Source: GCA-2683135 sp964507445 (GTDB lineage: Bacteria > Planctomycetota > GCA-002687715). From it: DNA of 64,000 nucleotides. Positions within the stretch are counted from its first letter, which is position 1, and each line of letters begins with the position of its first letter. A model generated the notes under the pieces. It worked only from the letters and a program-made list of their open reading frames with translations. It searched no databases and was not told where the DNA came from. Made by a program: the position numbers and the translations under genes. Below, in pieces: positions 18,952-26,084 of the stretch. The stretch lies in NCBI GenBank assembly GCA_964507445.1, contig CAZDQF010000019.1, positions 39,585 to 103,584 of the forward strand, read 5' to 3'.

Positions 18952-19691
18952 AGAAGGCGCTGATGGTATTGGGCGTGCTCATGCTCGCTCAACTGGTCTT
19001 CGTAGGCCTGGTCCATGTGCTCATCCGGGTGCAGGGCAAGGACTCGCCAGAGACCATGGAGTCGCTCCACGGCATGCCGCTGATCGGCGGGTTCTTCATC
19101 CCACCGAAGGTCGTCGAGGAAGAGCTGGACCCGGAGCAGGTGCGGGACGCGGAGACCGTCCATCGGTTGCGCGAGAGCCTCGAGCTCTACGAGCTCCCGG
19201 AGGGCTTCTCTCGTGAGGAGCTGGAGGGCCTCGCCCATGACCTGGCGAGCGCACGGACGGAGAGCCAACAGCAGCGGCTCGACATGAACCAGGAGCGGGT
19301 CGCGCTGGACGCGGAGAAGCGAGAGGCGACAGCGGAGCGCCAGCGCCTCGAGCAGCTGGCCGTCGAATTGACCTCCCAGGCGGAGTCTTTGCAAGCGGCC
19401 CTGGACGAGGTGACCCAGCGGGAGAACCGGCTGGAGGATGCACAACGCAAGAACCTGGGCATCGTCCGCGCCACCTACGAGAAGATGGAGCCGATCAAGG
19501 CTGCGGAGATCCTGGCTGCCATGGACGAGGACCTGGTGGCTCGGATCCTGTCCGGGATGTCGGAGCGCAACTCCGCCCGCATCCTCCAGGAGTTCGACGT
19601 CGGAGACGGGGGAAGCTCCAAGGCCGTGGGAATCACCAAGAGGATGATGTTGATCACGTCCGGAACGGCCGATAAGTCAACGGGAGGGTAG
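18948..19691 (+). CDS. MotE-like protein (MgtE N-domain-type, flagellar)
   Basis: The 247-residue protein has an N-terminal membrane helix (about 4-27), a long coiled coil (about 80-170) and a C-terminal domain MEPIKAAEILAAMDEDLVAR...LSGMSERNSARILQEF that matches the MgtE intracellular N-domain seen in MotE/FlgX. These proteins act as chaperones or stabilisers for stator components, and motA and two motB genes follow directly. It occupies the slot after fliJ, where fliK often lies; fliK is found elsewhere in this window. Confidence 0.8.
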   Translation: MKKALMVLGVLMLAQLVFVGLVHVLIRVQGKDSPETMESLHGMPLIGGFFIPPKVVEEELDPEQVRDAETVHRLRESLELYELPEGFSREELEGLAHDLASARTESQQQRLDMNQERVALDAEKREATAERQRLEQLAVELTSQAESLQAALDEVTQRENRLEDAQRKNLGIVRATYEKMEPIKAAEILAAMDEDLVARILSGMSERNSARILQEFDVGDGGSSKAVGITKRMMLITSGTADKSTGG

Positions 19692-19700
19692 CGCGGGGGA

Positions 19701-19762
19701 GGTTGAGTGCGCTGCATAACACTCAATCCCAGGCGTGTTTGGCCCCATGAAGGTCCGGGGCC
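19701..19762 (+). promoter_or_regulatory. Tandem hairpins between the MotE-like gene and motA
   Basis: In the 105-base gap, TTGAGTG (19703-19709) pairs with CACTCAA (19720-19726), extendable by a G.T and a G-C pair, and GGCCCC (19741-19746) pairs with GGGGCC (19757-19762). Neither is followed by a T tract, so they are not obvious terminators. They could slow transcription, mark an RNA processing site or set the level of the stator genes. Confidence 0.45.
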
Positions 19763-19796
19763 CTCATTGATCGCGCGATAAGAGGTCTTTCAGAGC

Positions 19797-20570
19797 ATGG
19801 ATGTCGCAACACTCGTAGGCATCGTCATGGGGTTCGGGCTGGTCCTGTGGTCCATGGCTTCCAGCGCCGGCATCGGAGCCTTCGTGGATGTGCCGTCCAT
19901 GGCCATCGTCATCGGCGGCACCCTCGCGGCGACGTTGATCGCGTTCCCGCTGGCCAAGGTGACCGGCGTCGTGAAGGTCATCAAGAAGACCTTCCTCTAC
20001 CCCCTGCCCTCGGCGCAGGCGGAGATCGAGCGCATGGCGGACTTCGCCTACGTGGCCCGGCGTGAAGGGCTGCTGGCGCTCGAAGAGAAGATCAAGGACC
20101 TGGACGACCCGTTCCTCATCAAGGGGGTGCGGCTCGTGGTTGACGGGTTCCCGGCCCAGACGGTGCGGGACATCCTCGGGATCGAACTGTTCGGCATGCA
20201 GTCCCGGCACCAGGGGGGCAAGAAGATCATGGACCAGATGGGGGCCATGGCGCCCTCCTTCGGCATGATCGGCACCCTCATCGGCCTCATCGCCATGCTC
20301 AAGAACCTGAACGACCCGTCCAACATCGGCGTGGGTATGGCCGTGGCGCTGCTGACGACCTTCTACGGAGCGGTCCTGGCCAACATGATCTTCCTGCCCC
20401 TGGCGGTGAAGCTCGACACCCGTCAGAAGCAGGAGACCCTGGTCCGCGAGATCATGATCGAGGGCATCGCCTCCATCCAGGCGGGGGACAAGCCGCAGAT
20501 GATCAAGGAGAAGCTGAAGAGCTACATCCCTCCCGGTGATCGGGCGGTCCTTGAGGACGCGAAGAAGTAG
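19797..20570 (+). CDS. motA: Flagellar motor stator protein MotA
   Basis: MotA is the five-subunit ring of the stator ion channel. Four transmembrane helices are visible (about 3-22, 31-50, 150-175, 183-203). The family features are present, including MGAMAPSFGMIGTLIGLIAM, and the cytoplasmic loop between TM2 and TM3 has the charged stretch that touches FliG. At 257 residues it is PomA-like in size. It is followed by motB after 12 bases. Confidence 0.94.
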   Translation: MDVATLVGIVMGFGLVLWSMASSAGIGAFVDVPSMAIVIGGTLAATLIAFPLAKVTGVVKVIKKTFLYPLPSAQAEIERMADFAYVARREGLLALEEKIKDLDDPFLIKGVRLVVDGFPAQTVRDILGIELFGMQSRHQGGKKIMDQMGAMAPSFGMIGTLIGLIAMLKNLNDPSNIGVGMAVALLTTFYGAVLANMIFLPLAVKLDTRQKQETLVREIMIEGIASIQAGDKPQMIKEKLKSYIPPGDRAVLEDAKK

Positions 20571-20582
20571 CGGGCGGCGGTC

Positions 20583-21326
20583 GTGGCGAATCGAAAGGGA
20601 CCCGAGCCTGAGAAGGAGATGCTGGCCCCCCTGTGGGTGGTCACGTTTGGCGACCTCATCTCCTTGCTGGTGACCTTCTTCATCCTGCTCTACACCTTCT
20701 CCGCCGTGGACCAGGACGACATGCGACGGGTCCAGGGTTCCTTGACGGGGGCTCTCGGTGTGGTGACGGACCCGGGGAAGAAGTCCAAGGCGAACCTCGA
20801 GAAGACCCACGTCCCCTTGACCGTGAGGACCGACCTGCGCGGGTCCGAGACCCTCCCCAAGCGCAGCGAGATCGAGGAGCTGATCAACGACAAGATCCAG
20901 GACCCCAGTGTGTTCGACCAGAAGGTGGACATGGAGGGTCTCAAGGACGGACTCCGCATCCGTCTCGACGGCAACCACTTCTTCAAGCCGGGGAGGACCA
21001 CCCTCGACCCGGTCGGGAAGGAGGTGCTGCTCGAGATAGGCCGCATGTTCAAGGAGGAGCCTGTCCGCCTGGTCGTCGAGGCGCACACGGATCCGATGAC
21101 GTCCACGGTCGGGGATACGGATCCCCGGACCCACACCCAGATCATCGCTCGTGTGATGGCTCAGGCGCTCGTGCGTGATGGTGATTGGGACCCGTCCCGG
21201 GTGGGGGCATCCGCGAAGGGAGCGTCCGTCCCCGTGGCCGGAAACGACACGGAGATCGGGCGCCGGAAGAACCGCAGGATCGAGATCCAGGTGATCTACG
21301 GGCTGCGGGGTAAGGGGCGGCTGTGA
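20583..21326 (+). CDS. motB: Flagellar motor stator protein MotB
   Basis: MotB anchors the stator to peptidoglycan and carries the ion-binding Asp. The N-terminal helix PLWVVTFGDLISLLVTFFIL contains the conserved Asp (in FGDL), followed by a plug-like segment. The C-terminal OmpA-like domain has VEAHTDP and NDTEIGRRKNRRIEI, the peptidoglycan-binding pattern. The start is a GTG 12 bases after motA. A second motB-type gene overlaps its stop. Confidence 0.93.
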   Translation: MANRKGPEPEKEMLAPLWVVTFGDLISLLVTFFILLYTFSAVDQDDMRRVQGSLTGALGVVTDPGKKSKANLEKTHVPLTVRTDLRGSETLPKRSEIEELINDKIQDPSVFDQKVDMEGLKDGLRIRLDGNHFFKPGRTTLDPVGKEVLLEIGRMFKEEPVRLVVEAHTDPMTSTVGDTDPRTHTQIIARVMAQALVRDGDWDPSRVGASAKGASVPVAGNDTEIGRRKNRRIEIQVIYGLRGKGRL

Positions 21327-22033
21327 GCGAGAAGAAGGCCGCTCCACAAGACGAAGAAGCCGGCGCGCCCATGTACATGCTGTCCTTCGGGGACATGATG
21401 ACGAACCTGTTGTGCTTCTTCATCCTGCTCTGCGCCTTCGCCGAAGAGCGTCGGGTCGGGTTCATCAGCGATGGCGTGAGGTCTTTTCGCCAGGCGCTCA
21501 TGTCCCACGGTCTGCCCGGCGTCCTCCCCGGTGACCGTCAACCTCTGGACCTTGGAGCAGACCGGGTCCTGTTCCGCCCCGCCAAGAGCATCAGCCCACG
21601 GTTGCTGGTGGACTCCGACGGCGCCATCAAGGACTCCAACCGGGATGCCCTGCGGGACGTGATGATCGGCGCCCTCGAGAAGCCCGGCGCTCACGAGATC
21701 GCGGCGCCCATCGTCTTCTCTCCGGGGACGTCCGAGCTCACCGCAGCCCACAAGGCGGTGCTGGACCTGATGGCGCTGCGCTTGTCCGGTTATCCCGATA
21801 CCCGCGTTCGCGTGGAGGCTTTCGCGTGGAAGGAAGGCGTCCCCACCAACGATGCGTGGAAGCTCTCCATGGAGCGCGCCCAGAACGTCATCAGCTATCT
21901 GGCCTCTGTTGGCGATAACAACAGTGACAGATACACACCTATCGGGTACGGACCTGCCGCAAATGGCGACACGTCCGAACGACAAGACCGATGGGGACGC
22001 CGGATCGCTCTCGTCAGCGTCGTCAATCTCTGA
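21323..22033 (+). CDS. Second MotB-type stator protein
   Basis: This is a divergent MotB paralogue. Its transmembrane helix MYMLSFGDMMTNLLCFFILL keeps the ion-binding Asp, and residues 110-236 form an OmpA-like domain (PIVFSPGTSELTAAHKAVLD, then RAQNVISYLASVG). The usual peptidoglycan motif is altered (ERQDRWGRRIALVSV in place of NxxxxGRxxNRRVEI). The GTG start overlaps the first motB stop, so both are made from the same message. Only one motA is present, so mixed MotB/MotB2 dimers are possible. This is inferred from gene order. Confidence 0.85.
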   Translation: MSEKKAAPQDEEAGAPMYMLSFGDMMTNLLCFFILLCAFAEERRVGFISDGVRSFRQALMSHGLPGVLPGDRQPLDLGADRVLFRPAKSISPRLLVDSDGAIKDSNRDALRDVMIGALEKPGAHEIAAPIVFSPGTSELTAAHKAVLDLMALRLSGYPDTRVRVEAFAWKEGVPTNDAWKLSMERAQNVISYLASVGDNNSDRYTPIGYGPAANGDTSERQDRWGRRIALVSVVNL

Positions 22034-22063
22034 TCGGCGCCGCCGGGTTCATCCGGGCTGAGG

Positions 22064-22090
22064 CCTCCCGTTTGTCCGCGGGGGGAGGAG
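22064..22090 (+). promoter_or_regulatory. Possible hairpin hiding the fliL ribosome-binding site
   Basis: CCTCCC at 22064-22069 can pair with GGGAGG at 22083-22088, which is part of the strong GGAGGAG ribosome-binding site seven bases before the fliL ATG (22098). Such pairing would reduce initiation unless opened by a ribosome or a protein. Confidence 0.35.
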
Positions 22091-22097
22091 CGTTGCA

Positions 22098-22565
22098 ATG
22101 AAGAAGAAGCTATTCGTCGGGGTCGGCCTCGTCGTGTTGTTGGGGGGTTCCGCCTTCGTTGTCGTCGCGACAGCGGGGACGCCCGTGCCCATCGACTACG
22201 GCATCCCAGGGACCGACGCCTACTACACCAGTGATGAGATCCAGCAGACCCTGCCGGACATCATGGCCAACCTGGCGCTGCCGCAGCGGTCGAGCTACGC
22301 CGACATCAAGGCCACGGTCGTGTACCGCGTCGGCGGGCCGTTGTCTCCCGAGGTCGCCGCCGGACGGTTCCCTGAAGGTGAGGCGCGCCTGCGGGACGCC
22401 TTCATCATGCTCATCAGCTCGAAGACCCCGGCGGATGTCCAGTCTGCGGAGCAGAAGGAGCTGCTGAAGACCGAGATGAAGAAGAAGATCCAGCAGATCG
22501 TGTTTCCCGAGAAGCACGGACGCGTTGAGGAGATCCTCTTCAGGGAGTTCGCGGTGCAGCAATGA
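22098..22565 (+). CDS. fliL: Flagellar basal body-associated protein FliL
   Basis: FliL is a single-pass membrane protein with a periplasmic stomatin-like domain that rings the stator. It has an N-terminal helix (MKKKLFVGVGLVVLLGGSAF), the YYTSDEIQQTLPDIMANL segment, the EARLRDAFIMLISSKTPADV region and a C-terminal VEEILFREFAVQQ, which matches the family's VxxVyFtefviQ end. Its stop overlaps the next gene's start. Confidence 0.85.
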   Translation: MKKKLFVGVGLVVLLGGSAFVVVATAGTPVPIDYGIPGTDAYYTSDEIQQTLPDIMANLALPQRSSYADIKATVVYRVGGPLSPEVAAGRFPEGEARLRDAFIMLISSKTPADVQSAEQKELLKTEMKKKIQQIVFPEKHGRVEEILFREFAVQQ

Positions 22566-23032
22566 GGTTGCTGGCTGCGACGATCGCCACCCTCGTTGTC
22601 ACCGGGGGGGTCTTCTCCCTCGCGGGGGTCTCGGCCAAGGCCGGCTGGAGCGACGCCCATACGGAGCGTATGCGCGGGATGGACGCCTACTACGAGGCGT
22701 CTGAGTCCCGCGGCCGCGTGAGCCCGGTGAATGTCCGGCTCGCGGGGTCGCCAGAGGTGTTCCTGCAGCTCGGCTTCGTCTTCGCGTTCCGCAAGGGCAA
22801 GGAGCTGGAGGCGGCGGCGCCGTTGATGGAGGAGCGGATGCCATACCTGGTGGACGCCCTGCTGGTGAAGCTGGCGCGCTGGAGCGCTGACGAGCTGCGC
22901 ACCCGTCAGGGCAAGCTCAGGTTGAAGAGGTGGCTCCGCGAGCTCGCGCAGGCGGAGCTCTTCGTGGATGGGCAGGCCCGGGTCACCAAGGTGTACCTGG
23001 ACCCGTTCTTCCTGCAGGTGACCGGCGCCTGA
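22562..23032 (+). CDS. FliL-related protein
   Basis: This 156-residue protein has an N-terminal signal or membrane segment (about 5-27) and a domain like FliL: VFLQLGFVFAFRKGKELEAA, MPYLVDALLVKLARWSADEL and an ending VTKVYLDPFFLQVTG. It overlaps fliL by an ATGA. A second FliL-type protein following a second MotB-type protein is unusual. It is the last gene of the large plus-strand operon and is followed by a hairpin. Confidence 0.65.
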   Translation: MRLLAATIATLVVTGGVFSLAGVSAKAGWSDAHTERMRGMDAYYEASESRGRVSPVNVRLAGSPEVFLQLGFVFAFRKGKELEAAAPLMEERMPYLVDALLVKLARWSADELRTRQGKLRLKRWLRELAQAELFVDGQARVTKVYLDPFFLQVTGA

Positions 23033-23048
23033 CCTGAGGCGCCGTCAC

Positions 23049-23081
23049 GACCGGCGGGCGCCATGGCGCGCGCCGCCGGTC
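23049..23081. terminator. Hairpin between convergent genes
   Basis: GACCGGCG pairs with CGCCGGTC, enclosing the palindromic core GCGCCATGGCGC. It lies between the stop of the flagellar operon (23032) and the stop of the convergent dehydrogenase gene (23094). There is no T tract, so it may act as a bidirectional attenuator or support Rho-dependent ending. Confidence 0.5.
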
Positions 23082-23093
23082 TCACGGGTCGTC

Positions 23094-24653
23094 CTACTGG
23101 ACCGTCAACTGGACGCCGCAGGAGATCGCGGCGACACCTGACGGGGCCGAGCTGTTCAGGGTGATGAACGCTGCGTGGAACTCCTGCCCCACCAGGAAGG
23201 GGACGTTGGGCAGGGTGACCGGGACGACGGCGTTGGCCAGGAACCCGGCCAGGGTGCCGTAGGGGTTGTAGATGCCGTTGGCCGGCGTCTGCAGCGCGAA
23301 CTGCAGCAGCGGGTCGTTGTTGATGGGGATGACCCGGCCGTCGGGCAGGGAGAACCCGGGGTTGTTGCCGGCAGCGATGCCGAAGATGTACGGGTAGCCA
23401 CCCTGGTTGTAGGAGAACAGGTTGAAGTTCACCGTGGCGCCCGGCGTGACCGTGCCGCTCGGCGTGATGTTCATGCCGAAGGCCGAGGTGATCTTGTAGA
23501 CCGTGCCGCTGTCGCGGTACACGAGGTAGAGCTCGCCCTCCGCGTCCTCGCCGAAGCTGGCCAGGCCGCTGCCGCCGCTCAACTGTGAGGTGCGATCCGT
23601 GACCCCCGTGAGGGCGGTGCCGGCGGCGTTCAGCTGACCCGTCCAGATCTTGCTGGTGGTGTAGTCACCGAAGAAGTACTGACCCTGCAGCCAGGGCATG
23701 GCGCAGCCGCGATACACGTAGCCGCCGGTGATGCAGTATCCGGTGCTGAAGCTCTGTGTGTACTGCCACACGGGGTCCGTGAGGCTGGAGGAGTTGCACG
23801 TGCAGCCGGAGAGCCCGGTGCAGCCGTTGGCTTCCATGCAGCGCCAGCCGAAGTTCAGGCCGCCGGCGCCCGGCGGGGCGTAGGAGATCTCTTCACGGGC
23901 GTTCTGGCCCACGTCGCCGATCCACATGCCGCCGGTCTGACGGTCGAAGCTGAAGCGCCACGGGTTGCGCAGTCCCCAGTGCCAGATCTCGTCCAGTCCA
24001 CCGACGCCCACGAGGGGGTTGCTGGCGGGGATGCCGTAGTTCTGCCCGCCGCTGGGGTTGTCCACGTCGATGCGCAGCATCTTGCCGTGCTGGTTGTTCA
24101 GGTTCTGAGCGCGGTTGCCGGGGTCGTTGCCGCTGCCGCCGTCACCCATGCCGATGTAGAGGTAGCCGTCCGGGCCGAAGGCGATCATGCCGCCGTTGTG
24201 GTTGCTGTAGGGCTGGCTGATGGTCATCAGGGTGACGCCGGAGTTGATGTTGGCCACGTCCGATGTGGGCGGGTTGGCCTGATAACGCCGGATGACCGTC
24301 TGGCCGCTGGTGTTGTTGTAGTTGATGAAGAAGTAGCCGTTCTGGGCGTAGTTCGGGTGGAACGCCAGACCCAGCAGGCCGCGCTCGTTACCCGAGTTGA
24401 TCACCAGGCTGTCGACGTTCAGGAACGGGGTCGGCATCAGGGTCCCGTTCTTGACGATCCGGATCCGCGCGATGCGGCTGATGGAGTTCCCCTGCTCGAC
24501 GATGAACAGGCGTTCGGTGTCATAGGCGGGTGAGGTCGCCAACACCGGACGCTGAAGACCTGATGCGACGAGGGTTCTGGTCAACGACTGTGCCGGAGTG
24601 AACGGCGCCAGGATGGCGGCCGCGACCGCGACGGTGAAGAGCATGCGCAGCAT
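23094..24653 (-). CDS. Secreted glucose/sorbosone dehydrogenase-type beta-propeller protein
   Basis: A signal peptide (MLRMLFTVAVAAAILAPFTPAQ) is followed by a six-bladed PQQ-type propeller of the GSDH family (residues about 24-400). Typical segments are ERGLLGLAFHPNYAQNGYFF, NHNGGMIAFGPDGYLYIGMG and WHWGLRNPWRFSFD. Residues about 400-519 form a separate beta domain ending FLVGQEFHAAFITLNSSAP and a final LTVQ, shared with the protein at 32753-34207. The start is supported by AGGAGAA before the ATG. It probably oxidises a sugar or alcohol outside the cytoplasmic membrane; the substrate cannot be told. Confidence 0.88.
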   Translation of the reverse strand: MLRMLFTVAVAAAILAPFTPAQSLTRTLVASGLQRPVLATSPAYDTERLFIVEQGNSISRIARIRIVKNGTLMPTPFLNVDSLVINSGNERGLLGLAFHPNYAQNGYFFINYNNTSGQTVIRRYQANPPTSDVANINSGVTLMTISQPYSNHNGGMIAFGPDGYLYIGMGDGGSGNDPGNRAQNLNNQHGKMLRIDVDNPSGGQNYGIPASNPLVGVGGLDEIWHWGLRNPWRFSFDRQTGGMWIGDVGQNAREEISYAPPGAGGLNFGWRCMEANGCTGLSGCTCNSSSLTDPVWQYTQSFSTGYCITGGYVYRGCAMPWLQGQYFFGDYTTSKIWTGQLNAAGTALTGVTDRTSQLSGGSGLASFGEDAEGELYLVYRDSGTVYKITSAFGMNITPSGTVTPGATVNFNLFSYNQGGYPYIFGIAAGNNPGFSLPDGRVIPINNDPLLQFALQTPANGIYNPYGTLAGFLANAVVPVTLPNVPFLVGQEFHAAFITLNSSAPSGVAAISCGVQLTVQ

Positions 24654-24906
24654 GACCCGGTTCTCCTTGAACTACGACAACCCGCGTCGACCCTGGGCCG
24701 AGCGGCGGACTCTGAGGGATCTGAACGGAACTCGGTGACAGCAACCGTGGGTGCGATTGTCACTACCAATCCTACCGTGGGTTGGTGCCGGCAAAAAACC
24801 CCGGATGCAGGTGCCTTCGACCAAAACCCCAATAACAGAACCTGGTCGTGCATGACCTTATGCCTGGGTCCTGTCCCCTTCGACGTTCGGCGCGTTCAGC
24901 GCAGCG
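24654..24906. other. Intergenic region with a 9-bp direct repeat
   Basis: This AT-richer gap separates the candidate selenoprotein gene from the dehydrogenase gene downstream. It contains the direct repeat ACCGTGGGT at 24744-24752 and 24774-24782 (30-bp period) and an A6/T6 run at 24793-24798. It probably holds the dehydrogenase promoter, but no clear -35/-10 pair was found. Confidence 0.35.
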
Positions 24907-26046
24907 TCATCTGGTGTTCAGGTAGGAGTGGAGTGAGCGCGCGGCCTGGGGGGGAACGGAGGTGCTGGCGGCGTCTGGATCTGCCAGCGAAAAGGCAACG
25001 GCGAGGGTGAAGGGGCGCTTCGGAGCACCAGGGGTCCAGCGGCCCTGGCCGTAGAACTGGCCACGAAAGACCAGGTCGAACCGTCGGAGCTGCTCCCCGT
25101 CCGCACGGACGAACCCGAGGAGTGAGGCTTCATACCACCGTCGATCGTCCTTGGTGCGCAGCGTCACGCGTCCTTGAACGGTCATGGTGTCTTGACCTGT
25201 CTCGACCTGGACCTCGGCCACGCGGATGTCTTCGGACCGCCACATGGGTGCTTCGCCGCGGGTGTTGTCGATGAGGTGGAAACGGGCGATGCGATGGGTG
25301 AGCGTCTGCGGCCATCGTGACTCCAGCAGCGCCTGCTTCTCCGCGGCGGTGATCCACAGGTGATCCCTGCTCACCGCCGCGCGCAGGATTCGGTCCCAGG
25401 GATCCGGCTTGTCCTCCCACGGAGAGCCGAGGATGCGAGCCCTGACGTCCGCCACCAGGGCTCCCGCGGGGACCGGACGGGCGAACGCGGTGTCCGGCGT
25501 CCCTCCCTGAGGAGCGCGGGCGCCGTTGACCTCGTATCGCTTCGCTTCCATGCGGAGTCGCTTGAGCAGGAGGTCCGGGTTGCGGTTGTTCCATCCCTGG
25601 ATCAACTGCCCGTCCGGTCGCGCGATGTAGAACCCCTGGGTCGTGCGACCGGGGCGCAGGTTCGGACGCTGCTGGACGATCTTCCGATAGAGCGCACCCT
25701 CGCGGTCCTTGCGGCGTTCGTGATAGTAGACATCGAGGGCCACGGGCACGTAGCCCCGTGCGAGCAACCGGACCACCTCGTCACCCTTGAAGCTGGACGC
25801 ACGGTCCAGCACGCCGTTGTTTCAGACACAGCCGAGGGGGTGCCCGTTCATGGCCCAGATGAACAGGGGCTTCTTCTTCCGCTCTGCTCGGCGAGCCGCG
25901 TTCATGAGATCGGTGCTCCAGGGGACGCGCTCCCAGGGTTCGGTCTCCGCAGGGATCAACTCCCGGTGCAGGCGCGCGAACTCGCTCCGGGTGAGCGGAG
26001 GAGGGTCCGGGTGCAGCAGCGCCGCGACCATGAGCACGGAGATCAT
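24907..26046 (-). CDS. Candidate selenoprotein with thioredoxin-like domain (in-frame TGA)
   Basis: The frame runs 74 codons, meets TGA at 25824-25822 and continues 304 codons to a TGA stop. The segment before (KPLFIWAMNGHPLGCV) and after (NNGVLDRASSFKGDEVVRLL) the internal TGA reads as one thioredoxin-like strand-helix unit, with the TGA two residues after Cys73, giving C-V-U. A perfect hairpin with a GU-containing loop starts 11 bases after the TGA. I read residue 75 as selenocysteine. AGGA lies upstream of the ATG. The N-terminus is a short hydrophobic stretch, so the protein may be exported. The C-terminal 200 residues are unrecognised. It follows the large cytochrome fusion gene by 38 bases. 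The alternative is a nonsense mutation, but the long intact frame downstream argues against it. Confidence 0.7.
25792..25810 (-). promoter_or_regulatory. SECIS-like hairpin after the in-frame TGA
   Basis: On the minus strand GCTGGAC, loop CGTGC, GTCCAGC forms a perfect 7-bp stem with a 5-nt loop that contains GU. The stem starts 11 bases and the loop 18 bases after the TGA (25824-25822). Bacterial SECIS elements place a GU-bearing apical loop roughly 16-37 bases after the UGA, where SelB binds it. Confidence 0.6.
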
Positions 26047-26084
26047 GTCCGCATCCTATCGTCTCCGGGTCTGCTGTTGTGCGG

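Noticed and set aside
24907..26046. Pseudogene with a nonsense mutation at 25822-25824
   Set aside because: The frame before and after the TGA is intact and forms one domain, the TGA is at a redox-site position, and a SECIS-like hairpin follows. A sequencing error cannot be excluded.
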